Positions 34,290-43,560 are shown, numbered from the stretch's first letter. The stretch is 64,000 nucleotides of DNA from Bradyrhizobium archetypum (GCF_013114835.1 NZ_JAAVLW010000004.1:496001-560000); one strand, 5' to 3'. Numbers and translations are program-made. Notes: generated by a model from the letters alone, not told the origin.

Positions 34290-34925
34290 TCAAGGTTTCT
34301 GGCCGGAATTGAACTTTCTGGTCCCGGACCACGGATCTGACGTCGTGACCTGCTGGGATGGGAGCTGCTCCACATCCGGCGTCAGCGGCTGTTGCGTGAA
34401 GGTGCGTCCCCATTGCCGGTTAGGCTCGTTGCTCAATTTGCCGATATAGGTGACGAGATCCCAGATCACCGCATCGGGGAGAGCAGCGCCCCATGCCGGC
34501 ATTCCGTTCGGGCGTCCCTGGTAGATCGAGAGGTAGATGTTTTCCGGCTCGGAGCCGTAGATGAAGATGTTGTTGCTGAGCGACGGCCCCATGCCGCCGC
34601 CGCCATTGTCGGCGTGACATCCATTGCAGTTGAAACTGATGAAATACTGCATGCCGCGGTTGGTGGCCTGCGGATCGCCCTGCGCCGGATTCTTGATGGC
34701 CGGGCGAGCAGGCGATGCGCCGGGCACGAGGGGACTGACCGGCACCTGCATGAAAACGCCAGGTTGGGCGTTACCGACGGCCTCGCCGAAATCTGGTCGG
34801 ACCGCGACGCCGGGCTGCTGCGCCTGCGATTGCGGCGGGCTCTGTTGTGCCGATGCGGGTGCAAGGGCCAAACCGGCAGCGAATACGACAAGGGCCAAAT
34901 TGCGGGTCAGGGAACGCGATTTCAT
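34290..34925 (-). CDS. Periplasmic cytochrome c of the PQQ dehydrogenase unit
   Basis: The protein has 211 residues. Signal peptide of about 26 residues ending in PASA; haem site CNGCH near residue 100; axial Met probably in NGMPAWG. It is preceded by a proline/glutamine-rich linker and resembles the XoxG/MxaG-like cytochromes that accept electrons from PQQ alcohol dehydrogenases. ATG 34925 overlaps the stop of the binding-protein gene (ATGA). The exact XoxG assignment is by context. Confidence 0.85.
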   Translation of the reverse strand: MKSRSLTRNLALVVFAAGLALAPASAQQSPPQSQAQQPGVAVRPDFGEAVGNAQPGVFMQVPVSPLVPGASPARPAIKNPAQGDPQATNRGMQYFISFNCNGCHADNGGGGMGPSLSNNIFIYGSEPENIYLSIYQGRPNGMPAWGAALPDAVIWDLVTYIGKLSNEPNRQWGRTFTQQPLTPDVEQLPSQQVTTSDPWSGTRKFNSGQKP

Positions 34926-35761
34926 TGATGCTCTCCTGCTTCCGAAGAGAGCGGTTTCGCTACGAGCGGAACGCCATAGCTCTGGAGCAACGCCGTGATC
35001 TCGGCGCGATGTTGCGCAATGAAGTCGCTCAATCGGTCCCGCAGCACGTGATCGCCTTTGCGCACACCCATGGCGATGTCGAATTGAAACTGCTGCGGCG
35101 CAAAGCGCTCGCCCGCGATGATTGGCCTAACCGTCAGCGGTATCTTGGATTGCTTAGCCGCATAGCCCGCGAGCGGTCCCCAGGCCGCGGCGACGTCGAT
35201 CTCTCCCTGCGCGACGGCCTCGATCAGCCGTGCCGGCGGATTCGGTTCGCGGTAGTCGCCGTAAATCATGAACCCGTGGACGTTATCGACGATGCCTTGT
35301 TTTCCGAGCGCATGGGCCGGCGGGGTATTGCTGCCGTCATCGCCGATCAGATGCACGCCGATCGCAAGATCACGTAGCTGCGGGTCGTCGATAGCCTCAA
35401 GCTGAAGGTGACGCGCGGCCCGGCTCACGAAGACGTAAGTCGAGCGATAATACGGGCGGGTTGTTTCCACGAGATCATATTGCGCGGGGACGCCCATCAC
35501 GAGGTCGCATGCGCCGGCCTTCAGCGTGTGCCGGATAAAGCCGCGGCGCTGTGCCCACCATGTGTAGGAAACGCTCTCGCCGAATTTTTGCGCCACCATC
35601 TCGGCAAGCTTGTTCTCAAAGCCCTCTCCGGCACGGTTCGAGAACGGCAGATTGTTGGGATCGGCGCAGACTCTTATGGTCTCCGGCTCCGCAGCGATCG
35701 CGGCCAACGGCTGCAAGGCGGCGATCGCAAGCAGGAACAGTGAACTAACGAGGCTGCGCAT
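34922..35761 (-). CDS. XoxJ/MoxJ-like periplasmic binding protein
   Basis: The protein has 279 residues. Signal peptide of about 23 residues (AIAALQPLAAIAA), then ETIRVCADPNNLPFSNRAGEGFENKLAEMVA, the quinoprotein-dehydrogenase-associated binding-protein pattern, later RRGFIRHTLKAGACDLVMGVPAQYD. Such proteins (MoxJ/XoxJ) help activate or assemble the PQQ dehydrogenase rather than import a solute. ATG 35761 overlaps the dehydrogenase gene by 17 bases. Confidence 0.87.
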   Translation of the reverse strand: MRSLVSSLFLLAIAALQPLAAIAAEPETIRVCADPNNLPFSNRAGEGFENKLAEMVAQKFGESVSYTWWAQRRGFIRHTLKAGACDLVMGVPAQYDLVETTRPYYRSTYVFVSRAARHLQLEAIDDPQLRDLAIGVHLIGDDGSNTPPAHALGKQGIVDNVHGFMIYGDYREPNPPARLIEAVAQGEIDVAAAWGPLAGYAAKQSKIPLTVRPIIAGERFAPQQFQFDIAMGVRKGDHVLRDRLSDFIAQHRAEITALLQSYGVPLVAKPLSSEAGEHQ

Positions 35762-37604
35762 TGCTGTTGTCCTTCGGCGCGGCCGGACCCAGCTTGAAAA
35801 CCAGGAGCTCGCTGCCGCCAGCCGTATAGAAGGGAAGGTCCTGCGTTGCGCCGGCGAATCCCAGGGCTGCATTGCGCACACGCGCATCGACTTCGGCATT
35901 TGCGACCACACCGGGCCATCCACCGACGCCGGACAGGATCGCCACATATTGCTGGCCGTCGGAGCCGCGATAGGTCACGGGTTGGCCGATAAAGCCGGAA
36001 CCGGCGCGGAATTGCCACAATACATTGCCGTTCCTGGCGTCCACGGCTTTGAACAGGCGATCCATCGTGCCGTAAAATGTCACATCGCCGGCGGTGACGA
36101 GCGTGCCCGTCCAAACCGGAAGCTTCTCGTGTATCTCCCAGACCTTCTTCTTGGCGACCGGGTCCCACGCCATGAACTCGCCCCGGTAACCTCCCGGCCC
36201 GGCGTACATGTCGACGGACGCGCCGATGAACGGTGTACCCGCGATATAGCCGACCTCGCTTGACTTGAAATCCATGCAGAGATGCTGGTGCGGCACGTAC
36301 AACAGCTTGGTCCGGAGCGACCAGGCCGATGGTTGCCAATCCTTGGCGCCGGGGGCAGCCGGGCAAATGTCGTTGATGGTTTGGCCGAGGATCGGGGTCT
36401 TCTCGCCGTTCGGAATGATCCGGCCCGTCTTCAGGTCGACGCCCTTGTATGAGTTGACGTGATCATAGGCGTCGGCGGAGATCACCTCGCCGGTGGCACG
36501 GTCCATCACATACATGTATCCATTGCGGCCGGGATGGATCAGCACCTTCCGCGTTGCGCCATTGATATCGAGATCCACAAGCACGTTTTCATTGATCTCG
36601 TCGTGATCGAACAGGTCGTGCGGGTTGATCTGGTAGGCCCACTTGGCGCGTCCCGTATCCGGATCGCGCGCGAAAATCGCAGTGGCCCAAAGATTGTCGC
36701 CGCTGCGCTGGTTGGCGTTCCACGGAGCCGGGTTGGCGGTCCCGTAATAGATCAGGTTCAGCGCCGGATCATAGGAAATCCAACCCCACACCGTGCCGCC
36801 GCCGATCTGCCAGCGATCGGCCGGCCAGCTTGTCACGCCAAGATCCTTGCCTCTCAGGTTGTCGTAGAACGGCTTGAAGTCGTCGCCGATCAGCACCTCG
36901 CTGTCCGGTCCGGTCGAATACGCCCGCCATTTGATCGCGCCGGTTTCCTCATCGAGCGCAGTGAGCCAGCCGCGCACGCCGAGTTCGCCGCCACTGTTGC
37001 CGACCAACACCTTTCCCTTCACGACCACCGGCGCCATCGTGATGGTCTCGCCGCGGTTGATCTCGCCCAGTTTGGTGTGCCAGAGCTCCTTGCCGGTTTT
37101 CGCATCGATCGCGACCGTGTGATTATCGAGCGTGTTCAGGAAGACCTTGCCGTTGTTGAAGGCGAGGCCGCGATTGACGACGTCGCAACACGCCACGCCC
37201 TTTGCGGCGGGTTCCGGGCGCGGGGCGTAGGACCACTTCAACTCGCCCGTCGTTGCATCGAGCGCAAATACCCTGTTCGGGTAGGGGCCGTCATAAGGGC
37301 CGACAACGTACATGGTGCCGTCGACAATGATCGGCGCTGCTTCCTGACCGCGATCGGCACCGATCGAGAAAGTCCAGGCGATCTGAAGCTGGGATGCATT
37401 GGAGGTGTTGATCTGATCCAATTCGCTGTAGCGCGTGTTGGCGTAATCGCGCGCGGCCATCGGCCACTGGTTGGGGTCCTTCATCCGCGCTGCCAATTCG
37501 CTCGATGGAGCCTGGGCGGGAGCTGGGCCTGTGAACCACGATGTCCCAACCAATGCTATGCAGCCTGCCGCAAGTGCCGTATCGCGCAGATAGGTCAAAA
37601 TCAT
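35745..37604 (-). CDS. PQQ-dependent alcohol dehydrogenase, XoxF-like
   Basis: The protein has 619 residues from ATG 37604. It has a signal peptide (about 1-32, ending in PAQA), the eight-blade propeller with tryptophan-docking repeats, the vicinal disulfide pair Cys139-Cys140 (GVACCDVVNRG), and the active-site segment NPHDLFDHDEINE. Asp333 is the likely catalytic base and Asp335, two residues on, is the extra ligand that marks lanthanide-dependent enzymes of the XoxF/PedH type. It should oxidise methanol or another alcohol in the periplasm. Its partner genes (XoxJ-like protein, cytochromes) follow. The clade cannot be fixed by eye. Confidence 0.9.
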   Translation of the reverse strand: MILTYLRDTALAAGCIALVGTSWFTGPAPAQAPSSELAARMKDPNQWPMAARDYANTRYSELDQINTSNASQLQIAWTFSIGADRGQEAAPIIVDGTMYVVGPYDGPYPNRVFALDATTGELKWSYAPRPEPAAKGVACCDVVNRGLAFNNGKVFLNTLDNHTVAIDAKTGKELWHTKLGEINRGETITMAPVVVKGKVLVGNSGGELGVRGWLTALDEETGAIKWRAYSTGPDSEVLIGDDFKPFYDNLRGKDLGVTSWPADRWQIGGGTVWGWISYDPALNLIYYGTANPAPWNANQRSGDNLWATAIFARDPDTGRAKWAYQINPHDLFDHDEINENVLVDLDINGATRKVLIHPGRNGYMYVMDRATGEVISADAYDHVNSYKGVDLKTGRIIPNGEKTPILGQTINDICPAAPGAKDWQPSAWSLRTKLLYVPHQHLCMDFKSSEVGYIAGTPFIGASVDMYAGPGGYRGEFMAWDPVAKKKVWEIHEKLPVWTGTLVTAGDVTFYGTMDRLFKAVDARNGNVLWQFRAGSGFIGQPVTYRGSDGQQYVAILSGVGGWPGVVANAEVDARVRNAALGFAGATQDLPFYTAGGSELLVFKLGPAAPKDNSNAQPR

Positions 37605-37729
37605 CACCGGCACTCCGCAGGACACGCAAAATTCGACGGAAGTCCGTCCAGGCGGAACCTACAATCCTTTCCGACAGGTTTCGTTCCTAACGCATGGCGC
37701 TTTATGCGCGCTCATCCCTGCGTTTCGAG

Positions 37730-38503
37730 CTACCTCACCGCATTCAAGTTGACGCCCGCGCCGAGATCGACGGCGATCTGGTCTTCTCTCCCATCACACG
37801 TCGGGTGACCAAATCCGGAGGTGCTCTTTCCGTCCGGACCAACGTCGTAAATGATCGCATCCTTCATGTTTGGACTGACGCCGGCCGGCACCTTGTCCAG
37901 CCCAAGGGAGCGCCGCACCCGCCACGCCACATTGTGATCCGCACAGGCGCTATCACCGCTCACGCCAAGCCCGCCTGCTACTCCGTTGCCGTCGTAAAGC
38001 GCCAGCCCGCCGCCGAACACGATGAAGCCGCCGAGCGCCTTGCCGACGAATGGATCCTGCGCGCTGCCATGATCGGAAGCCTGGCCGGCATAGAGCGTGG
38101 CGGGGTTCGGCGGACTACCGAGCCCAGCGCCGAACAAATATCCGCCGGGTTGCGCCTGGGCATAGAGATTGGCCGTCGCGATCGCCTTGTTCGCAAGGCT
38201 GAAGGCGTTTGCGGTATTGGCCTTCTCGGCTGCGATGGCGCGGCTGCCGGGCCACTGGTCATCGGCTTTGTTGCCGCTGAAGGCAACAGCGCACACAATG
38301 CCCTCGCGGTTGACGACGGCAGCCCACTCATTGTTGTCGAGGCCGCCATTGCTGGGACCGCCACTTGGCTTCACGCTCTTCTTCAGGACATCAGCCAATC
38401 GATCATGGTCGACGGGGCATGATGGACTGTTCGGCGCCTGGGCCGCGATTGGCGATGCAGCCAGCATTGTTAGCAGTGCACTCGAAATTACGACCTTGTG
38501 CAT
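37730..38503 (-). CDS. Exported GlcG/HbpS-like haem-binding protein
   Basis: The protein has 257 residues. Signal peptide ending in AAQA (about residue 22), then a DUF336/GlcG-type domain: WAAVVNREGIVCAVAFSGN, DQWPGSRAIAAEKANTANAFS and VFGGGLALYDGNGVAGGLGVSGDSACADHNVAWRVR. Such proteins bind haem or small ligands in the periplasm. It lies 4 bases after CtaG, so it is the last gene of the oxidase operon. It might protect or deliver haem during oxidase assembly; this is inference. Confidence 0.83.
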   Translation of the reverse strand: MHKVVISSALLTMLAASPIAAQAPNSPSCPVDHDRLADVLKKSVKPSGGPSNGGLDNNEWAAVVNREGIVCAVAFSGNKADDQWPGSRAIAAEKANTANAFSLANKAIATANLYAQAQPGGYLFGAGLGSPPNPATLYAGQASDHGSAQDPFVGKALGGFIVFGGGLALYDGNGVAGGLGVSGDSACADHNVAWRVRRSLGLDKVPAGVSPNMKDAIIYDVGPDGKSTSGFGHPTCDGREDQIAVDLGAGVNLNAVR

Positions 38504-38507
38504 CGGA

Positions 38508-39482
38508 TCAAGCTCCCTGGACGGTTCGCGCTGACCTTTTCTGAACAAAATCGGAGGAGCAACGTTCCGGTTCGGGAATGGATACCTCGCGCGCCATCGA
38601 ACCGGATAGCGACAACCAGCGATACGCAAAAAGCAACCCGGCGCAGGTGTAGAGCGTGCCCATAGGAATCCACATCAGCAGCCCGGCAAGCTGCTGATCC
38701 TCGAGCGGCGTCAGGCCGAACTCTGCAGCCAGAAGCCCTTGTTGCGGGAACCAGATGCGGGGCGACAGCGTGAGCAAGGCACCAAGCAGACCGGAGTGCA
38801 GCACGGTGACAAACAGGCAGGCGAGGCTAACTCCGTCGCGAATATGCGTACTGCGGCCGGCGCCTCGTCCGTAAAACAACACCCACCAGAACAACAAGGC
38901 CGTCACGAAGAAGCTGACGTGTTGCAGGCGATGTACTGCCCCATTCTCGAGGACCAGCCGATAAAGCGGCGGCGCATGCCACAGCCAGATTGCAAGGCCG
39001 TGCAGTGCCGTCGCGGTGACGGGATGGCTGATCGAACGCCAACAGACCGCGATCACACCTGTCGTGACCAGCCGACCCACCATAGGCCGCCAGCCGCGGG
39101 GAAGGCTCCACAGCAGCGCGCCATTGATCCGCGCATACGCCATCAACGGCGCGGCGACCACCATCATCAGCTCATGTTCAATCATATGCGCGCTGAACAG
39201 CCGTTCGCCAAGCCAGTGCAGGGGAGAGGTGATGGCAAGACCCAGCACCAGCCAACCCGCCCAGAATGCGGTGACCTGCGCGAGCTGCACCCCGTGAGCG
39301 AATCCCGCAGCGTGCCAGACCCGTTGCGTTCCGACATAGAAGCCGATGCCGACGAGGTAGAGCGGCGTCAGCAGCCAGGGATCGTAGCTCCACGCAGCCC
39401 ACGAATTGAGTGCACCTGATACGTCATGGGCGACCGCCGGTGTGGCGGCGAGCATCAGCAGTATCGCGGCGAGCCAACTCAT
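38508..39482 (-). CDS. ctaG: CtaG-type (caa3) cytochrome oxidase assembly protein
   Basis: The protein has 324 residues with about seven membrane segments (for example LLTPLYLVGIGFYVGTQRVW, AFWAGWLVLGLAITSPLHWL, HGLAIWLWHAPPLYRLVL). HMIEHELMMVVAAPLMAY and LQHVSFFVTALLFWWVLFYG are typical of the Bacillus-type CtaG/caa3_CtaG family, not the Cox11 type. It would help insert copper into the oxidase encoded upstream. ATG 39482 overlaps the preceding stop. Confidence 0.88.
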   Translation of the reverse strand: MSWLAAILLMLAATPAVAHDVSGALNSWAAWSYDPWLLTPLYLVGIGFYVGTQRVWHAAGFAHGVQLAQVTAFWAGWLVLGLAITSPLHWLGERLFSAHMIEHELMMVVAAPLMAYARINGALLWSLPRGWRPMVGRLVTTGVIAVCWRSISHPVTATALHGLAIWLWHAPPLYRLVLENGAVHRLQHVSFFVTALLFWWVLFYGRGAGRSTHIRDGVSLACLFVTVLHSGLLGALLTLSPRIWFPQQGLLAAEFGLTPLEDQQLAGLLMWIPMGTLYTCAGLLFAYRWLSLSGSMAREVSIPEPERCSSDFVQKRSARTVQGA

Positions 39483-39832
39483 CGCAGGCACGGACTAATC
39501 ATCAGCGCCGCCGTCAACTGGTTCAGGATGACCAGTGCAAAGAGAACGCCGCAGCCCACGCTAAGCCAGGCCATGAAGTTGCGGGCGCGCCCGCCTCGTG
39601 TTTCGGTCCACTCCGCCGCTATGTCGCGGCGAATGGCGCGCAGCGATACCCAAGATCCGGAGGCCGCGGTAAGTGCCATCGCGATCGAAAGTACGATCGT
39701 CGTCGAGGTTGACCTGGCGCACGCATACGGCGTGATCGCGTAAATGCCTTGCAGATTGATCGCCCACGCCGCAGGGCCCAGCGCTAAGCCGAGCCAATAG
39801 AGTGGAATTTTGCGTGCGCTGACTGGGTTCAT
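39479..39832 (-). CDS. Small membrane protein of the oxidase operon
   Basis: The protein has 117 residues from ATG 39832 (ATGA overlap with the subunit III gene). Membrane segments: YWLGLALGPAAWAINLQGIYAI, TSTTIVLSIAMALTAASGSWV and NFMAWLSVGCGVLFALVILNQLTAAL. A GPAAWAxNLQ opening is seen in hypothetical proteins of rhizobial caa3-type oxidase operons. It could be a small subunit or assembly factor; I have no function. Confidence 0.7.
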   Translation of the reverse strand: MNPVSARKIPLYWLGLALGPAAWAINLQGIYAITPYACARSTSTTIVLSIAMALTAASGSWVSLRAIRRDIAAEWTETRGGRARNFMAWLSVGCGVLFALVILNQLTAALMISPCLR

Positions 39833-40428
39833 AGCCGCGGAGTCCAATCCAGGAGAACGTAGAGCGGCAGCCACGCGATGACGACGAAGTTCCAATAGAA
39901 GACGTTGTCGGTGACGTCGCTGAATCGCCGTGGCTTGGCGTGGCGCGTGAACATCAGAACCGTCAGCACGAGCGTATCTCCAACATCCGTCGCCAGGTGC
40001 GTCGTATGAAGGGCGAGCACGAACCAGACTACGGAGCCATAGGCATCCAGATCCCATCGCGCGTTGAGATGCGCAAATTCAAACCCGCGGATCACGAGCA
40101 AGGCGAGGCCAATCAACGACATTATGACGAGGCCGATGCGCACACCACGCAAATCTAGTTTGTGCGCCCAGCGGCTTGTGAGTTCGTTGGGTATAACGCT
40201 GAGAACGTACACGGCTGTTGCGAGCGTTCCCGGCCATAGGTCGGGCGGCGGCGAGTTGATCGGCCATTTGGGATTCACGGCATACAGATAGAGATATGCA
40301 GCGATCGCCACCGCGAATCCCATCCCTTCCAGGGCGATGAAAGCCATTGCCCCCCACCATGGCCCGGTTCGTGAGCCGAAGCCGTAGGTCGGCAGTTCAT
40401 TGACGCTGCGGACTATGGTCTGCTTCAC
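39829..40428 (-). CDS. ctaE: Cytochrome c oxidase subunit III
   Basis: The protein has 199 residues from GTG 40428, which overlaps the subunit I stop (GTGA). It has about five membrane segments and the conserved FIALEGMGFAVAIAAYLY and LHTTHLATDVGDTLVLTVLMF. The length fits the short, five-helix subunit III. Its order behind ctaC and ctaD supports the assignment. Confidence 0.87.
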   Translation of the reverse strand: MKQTIVRSVNELPTYGFGSRTGPWWGAMAFIALEGMGFAVAIAAYLYLYAVNPKWPINSPPPDLWPGTLATAVYVLSVIPNELTSRWAHKLDLRGVRIGLVIMSLIGLALLVIRGFEFAHLNARWDLDAYGSVVWFVLALHTTHLATDVGDTLVLTVLMFTRHAKPRRFSDVTDNVFYWNFVVIAWLPLYVLLDWTPRL

Positions 40429-42344
40429 TCTTCGTCCTCCTTGCTGCCGGTCGGCCAGAACCAGCCAATCAGCGCGATAGCGATCGGTGGCGTGCCCCAG
40501 ACCACCGACCACGGGGTGAAGATCGAGCCGACGAAGAATATCGTGGTGGCGATCGCGGTCAGCAGGGGCCAGATGCTCGGCTCCGGCGATGCCTCCCGCG
40601 TGTGCGGCTCGGCATCCGCAATTGAACTGAGCAGCACTTCGCGCCGCTCCACACTTAAGCCCGCAACCACTGGTAGGTTGCCGCCGCCCGCCCACAGCGG
40701 ATCGCGATGGGTCACCACGGGAATCCGTGAGAAATTATAGGGCGGCGGCGGCGAGCTGGTCGCCCATTCGAGTGTCGAAGCGCCCCAGGGATTGTCGCCC
40801 GCAAGTGCGCCGCTGCGAAGGCTGAGAACCACGTTGGCGATCAACAGCGCAAAGCTGGCGGCAAAGGCCGCGCCGCCCGCGCTCGACAGCAGGTTCAGAT
40901 GATCCCATCCCATCTCCGGCGTGTAGGTGTAGACGCGCCGCGGCATGCCCATCAGACCCAGAATATGCATCGGGAAGAACGCGACGTTGAAGCTGATGAA
41001 CGCCAGCCAGAAATTCCAGCGGCCGAGCCTTTCGCTGAGCATCCGCCCGGTGATTTTTGGAAACCAGTAGTAGACCGCGCCGACGAGCGGAAAGACCGCG
41101 CCGCCGATGAGGACGTAGTGGAAATGGGCGACGACGAAATAGGTGTCATGCACCTGCATGTCGATTGGCACCGACGCGACCATGACGCCCGAGAGCCCGC
41201 CGAGGACAAAAATCGCGAAGAAGCCAAGAACGAACAACAGCGGCGTCCGATAGACCGGGCGGCCATCCCAGAGTGTCGCAAGCCAGCAGAAAATTTGCAG
41301 CCCGCTCGGCACGGCGATCAGCATGCTGGAGGCCGTAAACATGCTGGCGCCGAGTTGCGGCAGGCCGGTCGTGAACATGTGGTGCACCCACAGCCCGAAC
41401 GACAGGAAGCCGGTGGCGATCAGTGAGAGGACTATGATGACGTAGCCCACCACCGGCCGCCCGGCGAACGTGGCGATAATCATCGACACCATGCCGGTGC
41501 CAGGAATGAAAATGATGTAGACCTCCGGATGGCCGAAGAACCAGAACAGATGCTGCCACAGCAGCACGTTGCCCCCGGATGCCGTATCGTAAAAATGCGT
41601 GTTTACGAGGCGGTCCAAAATCAGCGACGTCGAGGCGACCACGATGGATGGCATCGCAAATAGGACGAGGAAGGAGGTTACCAGCATCGCCCAGACAAAG
41701 ACCGGAATCCGATCCAGCGTCATGCCGACGGCGCGCTGCTTGAACACGGTAACGACGATCTCGACCGCCACCGCAAGCGCCGCGACCTCGGTAAACGTGA
41801 TCATCTGCGCCCAGACGTCGGCGCGTTTGCCCGGGTTATATTGAAGGCTAGACAGCGGGACATAGGCAAACCAGCCGACGTCGGGGCCGACATTGAACAG
41901 AAACGCGATCCACAGGAAGCAGCCGCCGAACAGGAAGGTCCAGTAGCTGAACGCGTTGAGCCGCGGAAAGGCGATATTGCGTGTCCCGACCATCAGCGGA
42001 ACGAAGTACACGGCGAAAGCTTCCATGACCGGAACGGCGAACAGAAACATCATCGTCGAGCCGTGCATCGTGAAGACCTGATTGTAGAGGTCCGGCGACA
42101 GCAGCTTGCGTTCGGCGCCTGCGAGCTGAAGCCGCATCAGCACGGCGAGCAGGCCTCCGAGAACAAGAAAGGCAAAGGCTGTGAGGATGTAACGTTTACC
42201 GACTACCTTGTGATCGACCGACGTCAATGACCCGAGCCAGCCGGAGGGCGTGCGCCATATTTCCAGCAACAGGGCCGCAAGCTCGGATTGCTCCAGCTTG
42301 TTGTCGCGCAAGTCGCGGGCGGGCTCTCTGGCAATATCGCTCAC
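40425..42344 (-). CDS. ctaD: Cytochrome c oxidase subunit I
   Basis: The protein has 639 residues with at least 12 membrane segments. MHGSTMMFLF carries the low-spin haem His, LFWFFGHPEVYIIFIPG has the CuB His, the His-Tyr cross-link region and the Glu of the D-channel (GHPEVYI, A1 type), and TYFVVAHFHYVLIGG the two haem ligands HFH. It is the catalytic subunit that reduces O2. A C-terminal extension of about 90 residues (NPWGASTLEWATSSPPPPYNF) is typical. Its stop overlaps ctaE. Confidence 0.95.
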   Translation of the reverse strand: MSDIAREPARDLRDNKLEQSELAALLLEIWRTPSGWLGSLTSVDHKVVGKRYILTAFAFLVLGGLLAVLMRLQLAGAERKLLSPDLYNQVFTMHGSTMMFLFAVPVMEAFAVYFVPLMVGTRNIAFPRLNAFSYWTFLFGGCFLWIAFLFNVGPDVGWFAYVPLSSLQYNPGKRADVWAQMITFTEVAALAVAVEIVVTVFKQRAVGMTLDRIPVFVWAMLVTSFLVLFAMPSIVVASTSLILDRLVNTHFYDTASGGNVLLWQHLFWFFGHPEVYIIFIPGTGMVSMIIATFAGRPVVGYVIIVLSLIATGFLSFGLWVHHMFTTGLPQLGASMFTASSMLIAVPSGLQIFCWLATLWDGRPVYRTPLLFVLGFFAIFVLGGLSGVMVASVPIDMQVHDTYFVVAHFHYVLIGGAVFPLVGAVYYWFPKITGRMLSERLGRWNFWLAFISFNVAFFPMHILGLMGMPRRVYTYTPEMGWDHLNLLSSAGGAAFAASFALLIANVVLSLRSGALAGDNPWGASTLEWATSSPPPPYNFSRIPVVTHRDPLWAGGGNLPVVAGLSVERREVLLSSIADAEPHTREASPEPSIWPLLTAIATTIFFVGSIFTPWSVVWGTPPIAIALIGWFWPTGSKEDEE

Positions 42345-43351
42345 TGCAACTGCTCCAGATAGTGAAGGATCGCGATCAGCTCGTCCGATCGGAGCGGCAT
42401 CTTCGGCATCAGATTGCCGGGCTTGATGTGCTGAGGATCGGCAATCCAGGCTGCCAGGTTGCCGGAGTTCCGCGGCAGGGTGCCGGCGGCAATCGTGTCC
42501 CGGCTGGCGATATGCGTCAGGTCAGGGCCGAGTTGGCCCCCGGCGAGCGTCCCTCGGATGGTATGGCAGAGGCCGCATCCGCGGCCGCGAAAGAGCTGCT
42601 CACCGCGGATGCTGAGCGGATCGCTCGGGCTCGGCGCACTCTGGTTCTGCTGATCGCGCCATCGGCGATATTCGTCTTGCGCCAGGGCGGTGACGGTGAA
42701 TGCCATATGGGCATGCTGCATCCCGCAAAACTCGGCGCACTGCCCACGGTAAACGCCGGGATTTTTCGCGGTGAACTGCGTCCTGTTCTGCTGGCCGGTG
42801 ACCAGATCCATCTTGCCGGTCAGGCTTGGCACCCAGAAGCTGTGAATGACATCGGCGGACTCCAACTCGACCGTGACGGGCTGGCCGACCGGCACGCGGA
42901 TCTCGTTGGCCGTCGTAAAACCTAAGTGCGGGCTGTCGGCCTGATACTGGACCTCCCACCACCATTGATGGCCCGTAACCTTCACAGTTACCACAGGGGG
43001 ATCATTGGCGAACACGGTTCGCTGCGCGCCATAGCTCACGACCGACAGCGCCAGCACCGCAATCGTCGTGGCAATCCCCGCTACGAGAATGACGCTCCCG
43101 GCGCGGCGCTCAAATGCCTCATCTAAATCGAGCCGCTGCTCGCGGAGGGGCCTGCCGCGGATCAAGCCGACCAACAGGACCAGCATCACGGCGACCCAGA
43201 CCACGGTAGACACCGCAATGAAGATCAAGAGGATGCGCTTGATCTCTTCCGATTGCGCAGCCTGCGCATTGAACGACGACTGCCATCCCGTGCAGGAGGT
43301 GAGGACGCAAGTCGCGGCAACCGTGAGACCCGATCTCAACCAGACAACCAT
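42341..43351 (-). CDS. ctaC: Cytochrome c oxidase subunit II fused to cytochrome c (caa3 type)
   Basis: The protein has 336 residues. Lipobox-like VLTSC near residue 20, two membrane helices (IKRILLIFIAVSTVVWVAVM and GSVILVAGIATTIAVLALSV), then the CuA domain with HQWWWEVQY, IHSFWVPSL and CAEFCGMQHAHM. A C-terminal cytochrome c domain follows (haem CGLCH, axial Met in NLMPKM). The fused haem makes this a caa3-type oxidase. The start region lacks a strong ribosome site. It heads the operon with ctaD, ctaE, ctaG and a haem-binding protein. Confidence 0.93.
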   Translation of the reverse strand: MVVWLRSGLTVAATCVLTSCTGWQSSFNAQAAQSEEIKRILLIFIAVSTVVWVAVMLVLLVGLIRGRPLREQRLDLDEAFERRAGSVILVAGIATTIAVLALSVVSYGAQRTVFANDPPVVTVKVTGHQWWWEVQYQADSPHLGFTTANEIRVPVGQPVTVELESADVIHSFWVPSLTGKMDLVTGQQNRTQFTAKNPGVYRGQCAEFCGMQHAHMAFTVTALAQDEYRRWRDQQNQSAPSPSDPLSIRGEQLFRGRGCGLCHTIRGTLAGGQLGPDLTHIASRDTIAAGTLPRNSGNLAAWIADPQHIKPGNLMPKMPLRSDELIAILHYLEQLQ

Positions 43352-43384
43352 CTTGTCCCGAACTCATGTACATCGAACCGGCGC

Positions 43385-43409
43385 AACCGCGCAGGGGTAC
43401 AAAGGTTCC
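43385..43409 (-). promoter_or_regulatory. Near-consensus EcfG site upstream of the oxidase operon
   Basis: Minus strand: GGAAC (43409-43405), 16 bases, GGTT (43388-43385), one mismatch from the consensus. Transcription would start near 43378, about 27 bases before ATG 43351. Confidence 0.3.
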
Positions 43410-43560
43410 AATTTACCTGGTGCGCTCATGCCCCAGCGGCTCGCTTCTCTCGGATCCGCCGGCCTGAATACCTGTCGCCGTGAAGGCTTAAATCCCGCTG
43501 AAAGGGCCGTCGCCTGAGATCACCGCGCGCCATGAGCGAGTTGCGACCCTTACGGCGCGG

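Noticed and set aside
36459..37808. 449-codon plus-strand frame opposite the PQQ dehydrogenase
   Set aside because: Antisense frame caused by GC-biased codon use; no start site or known motif.
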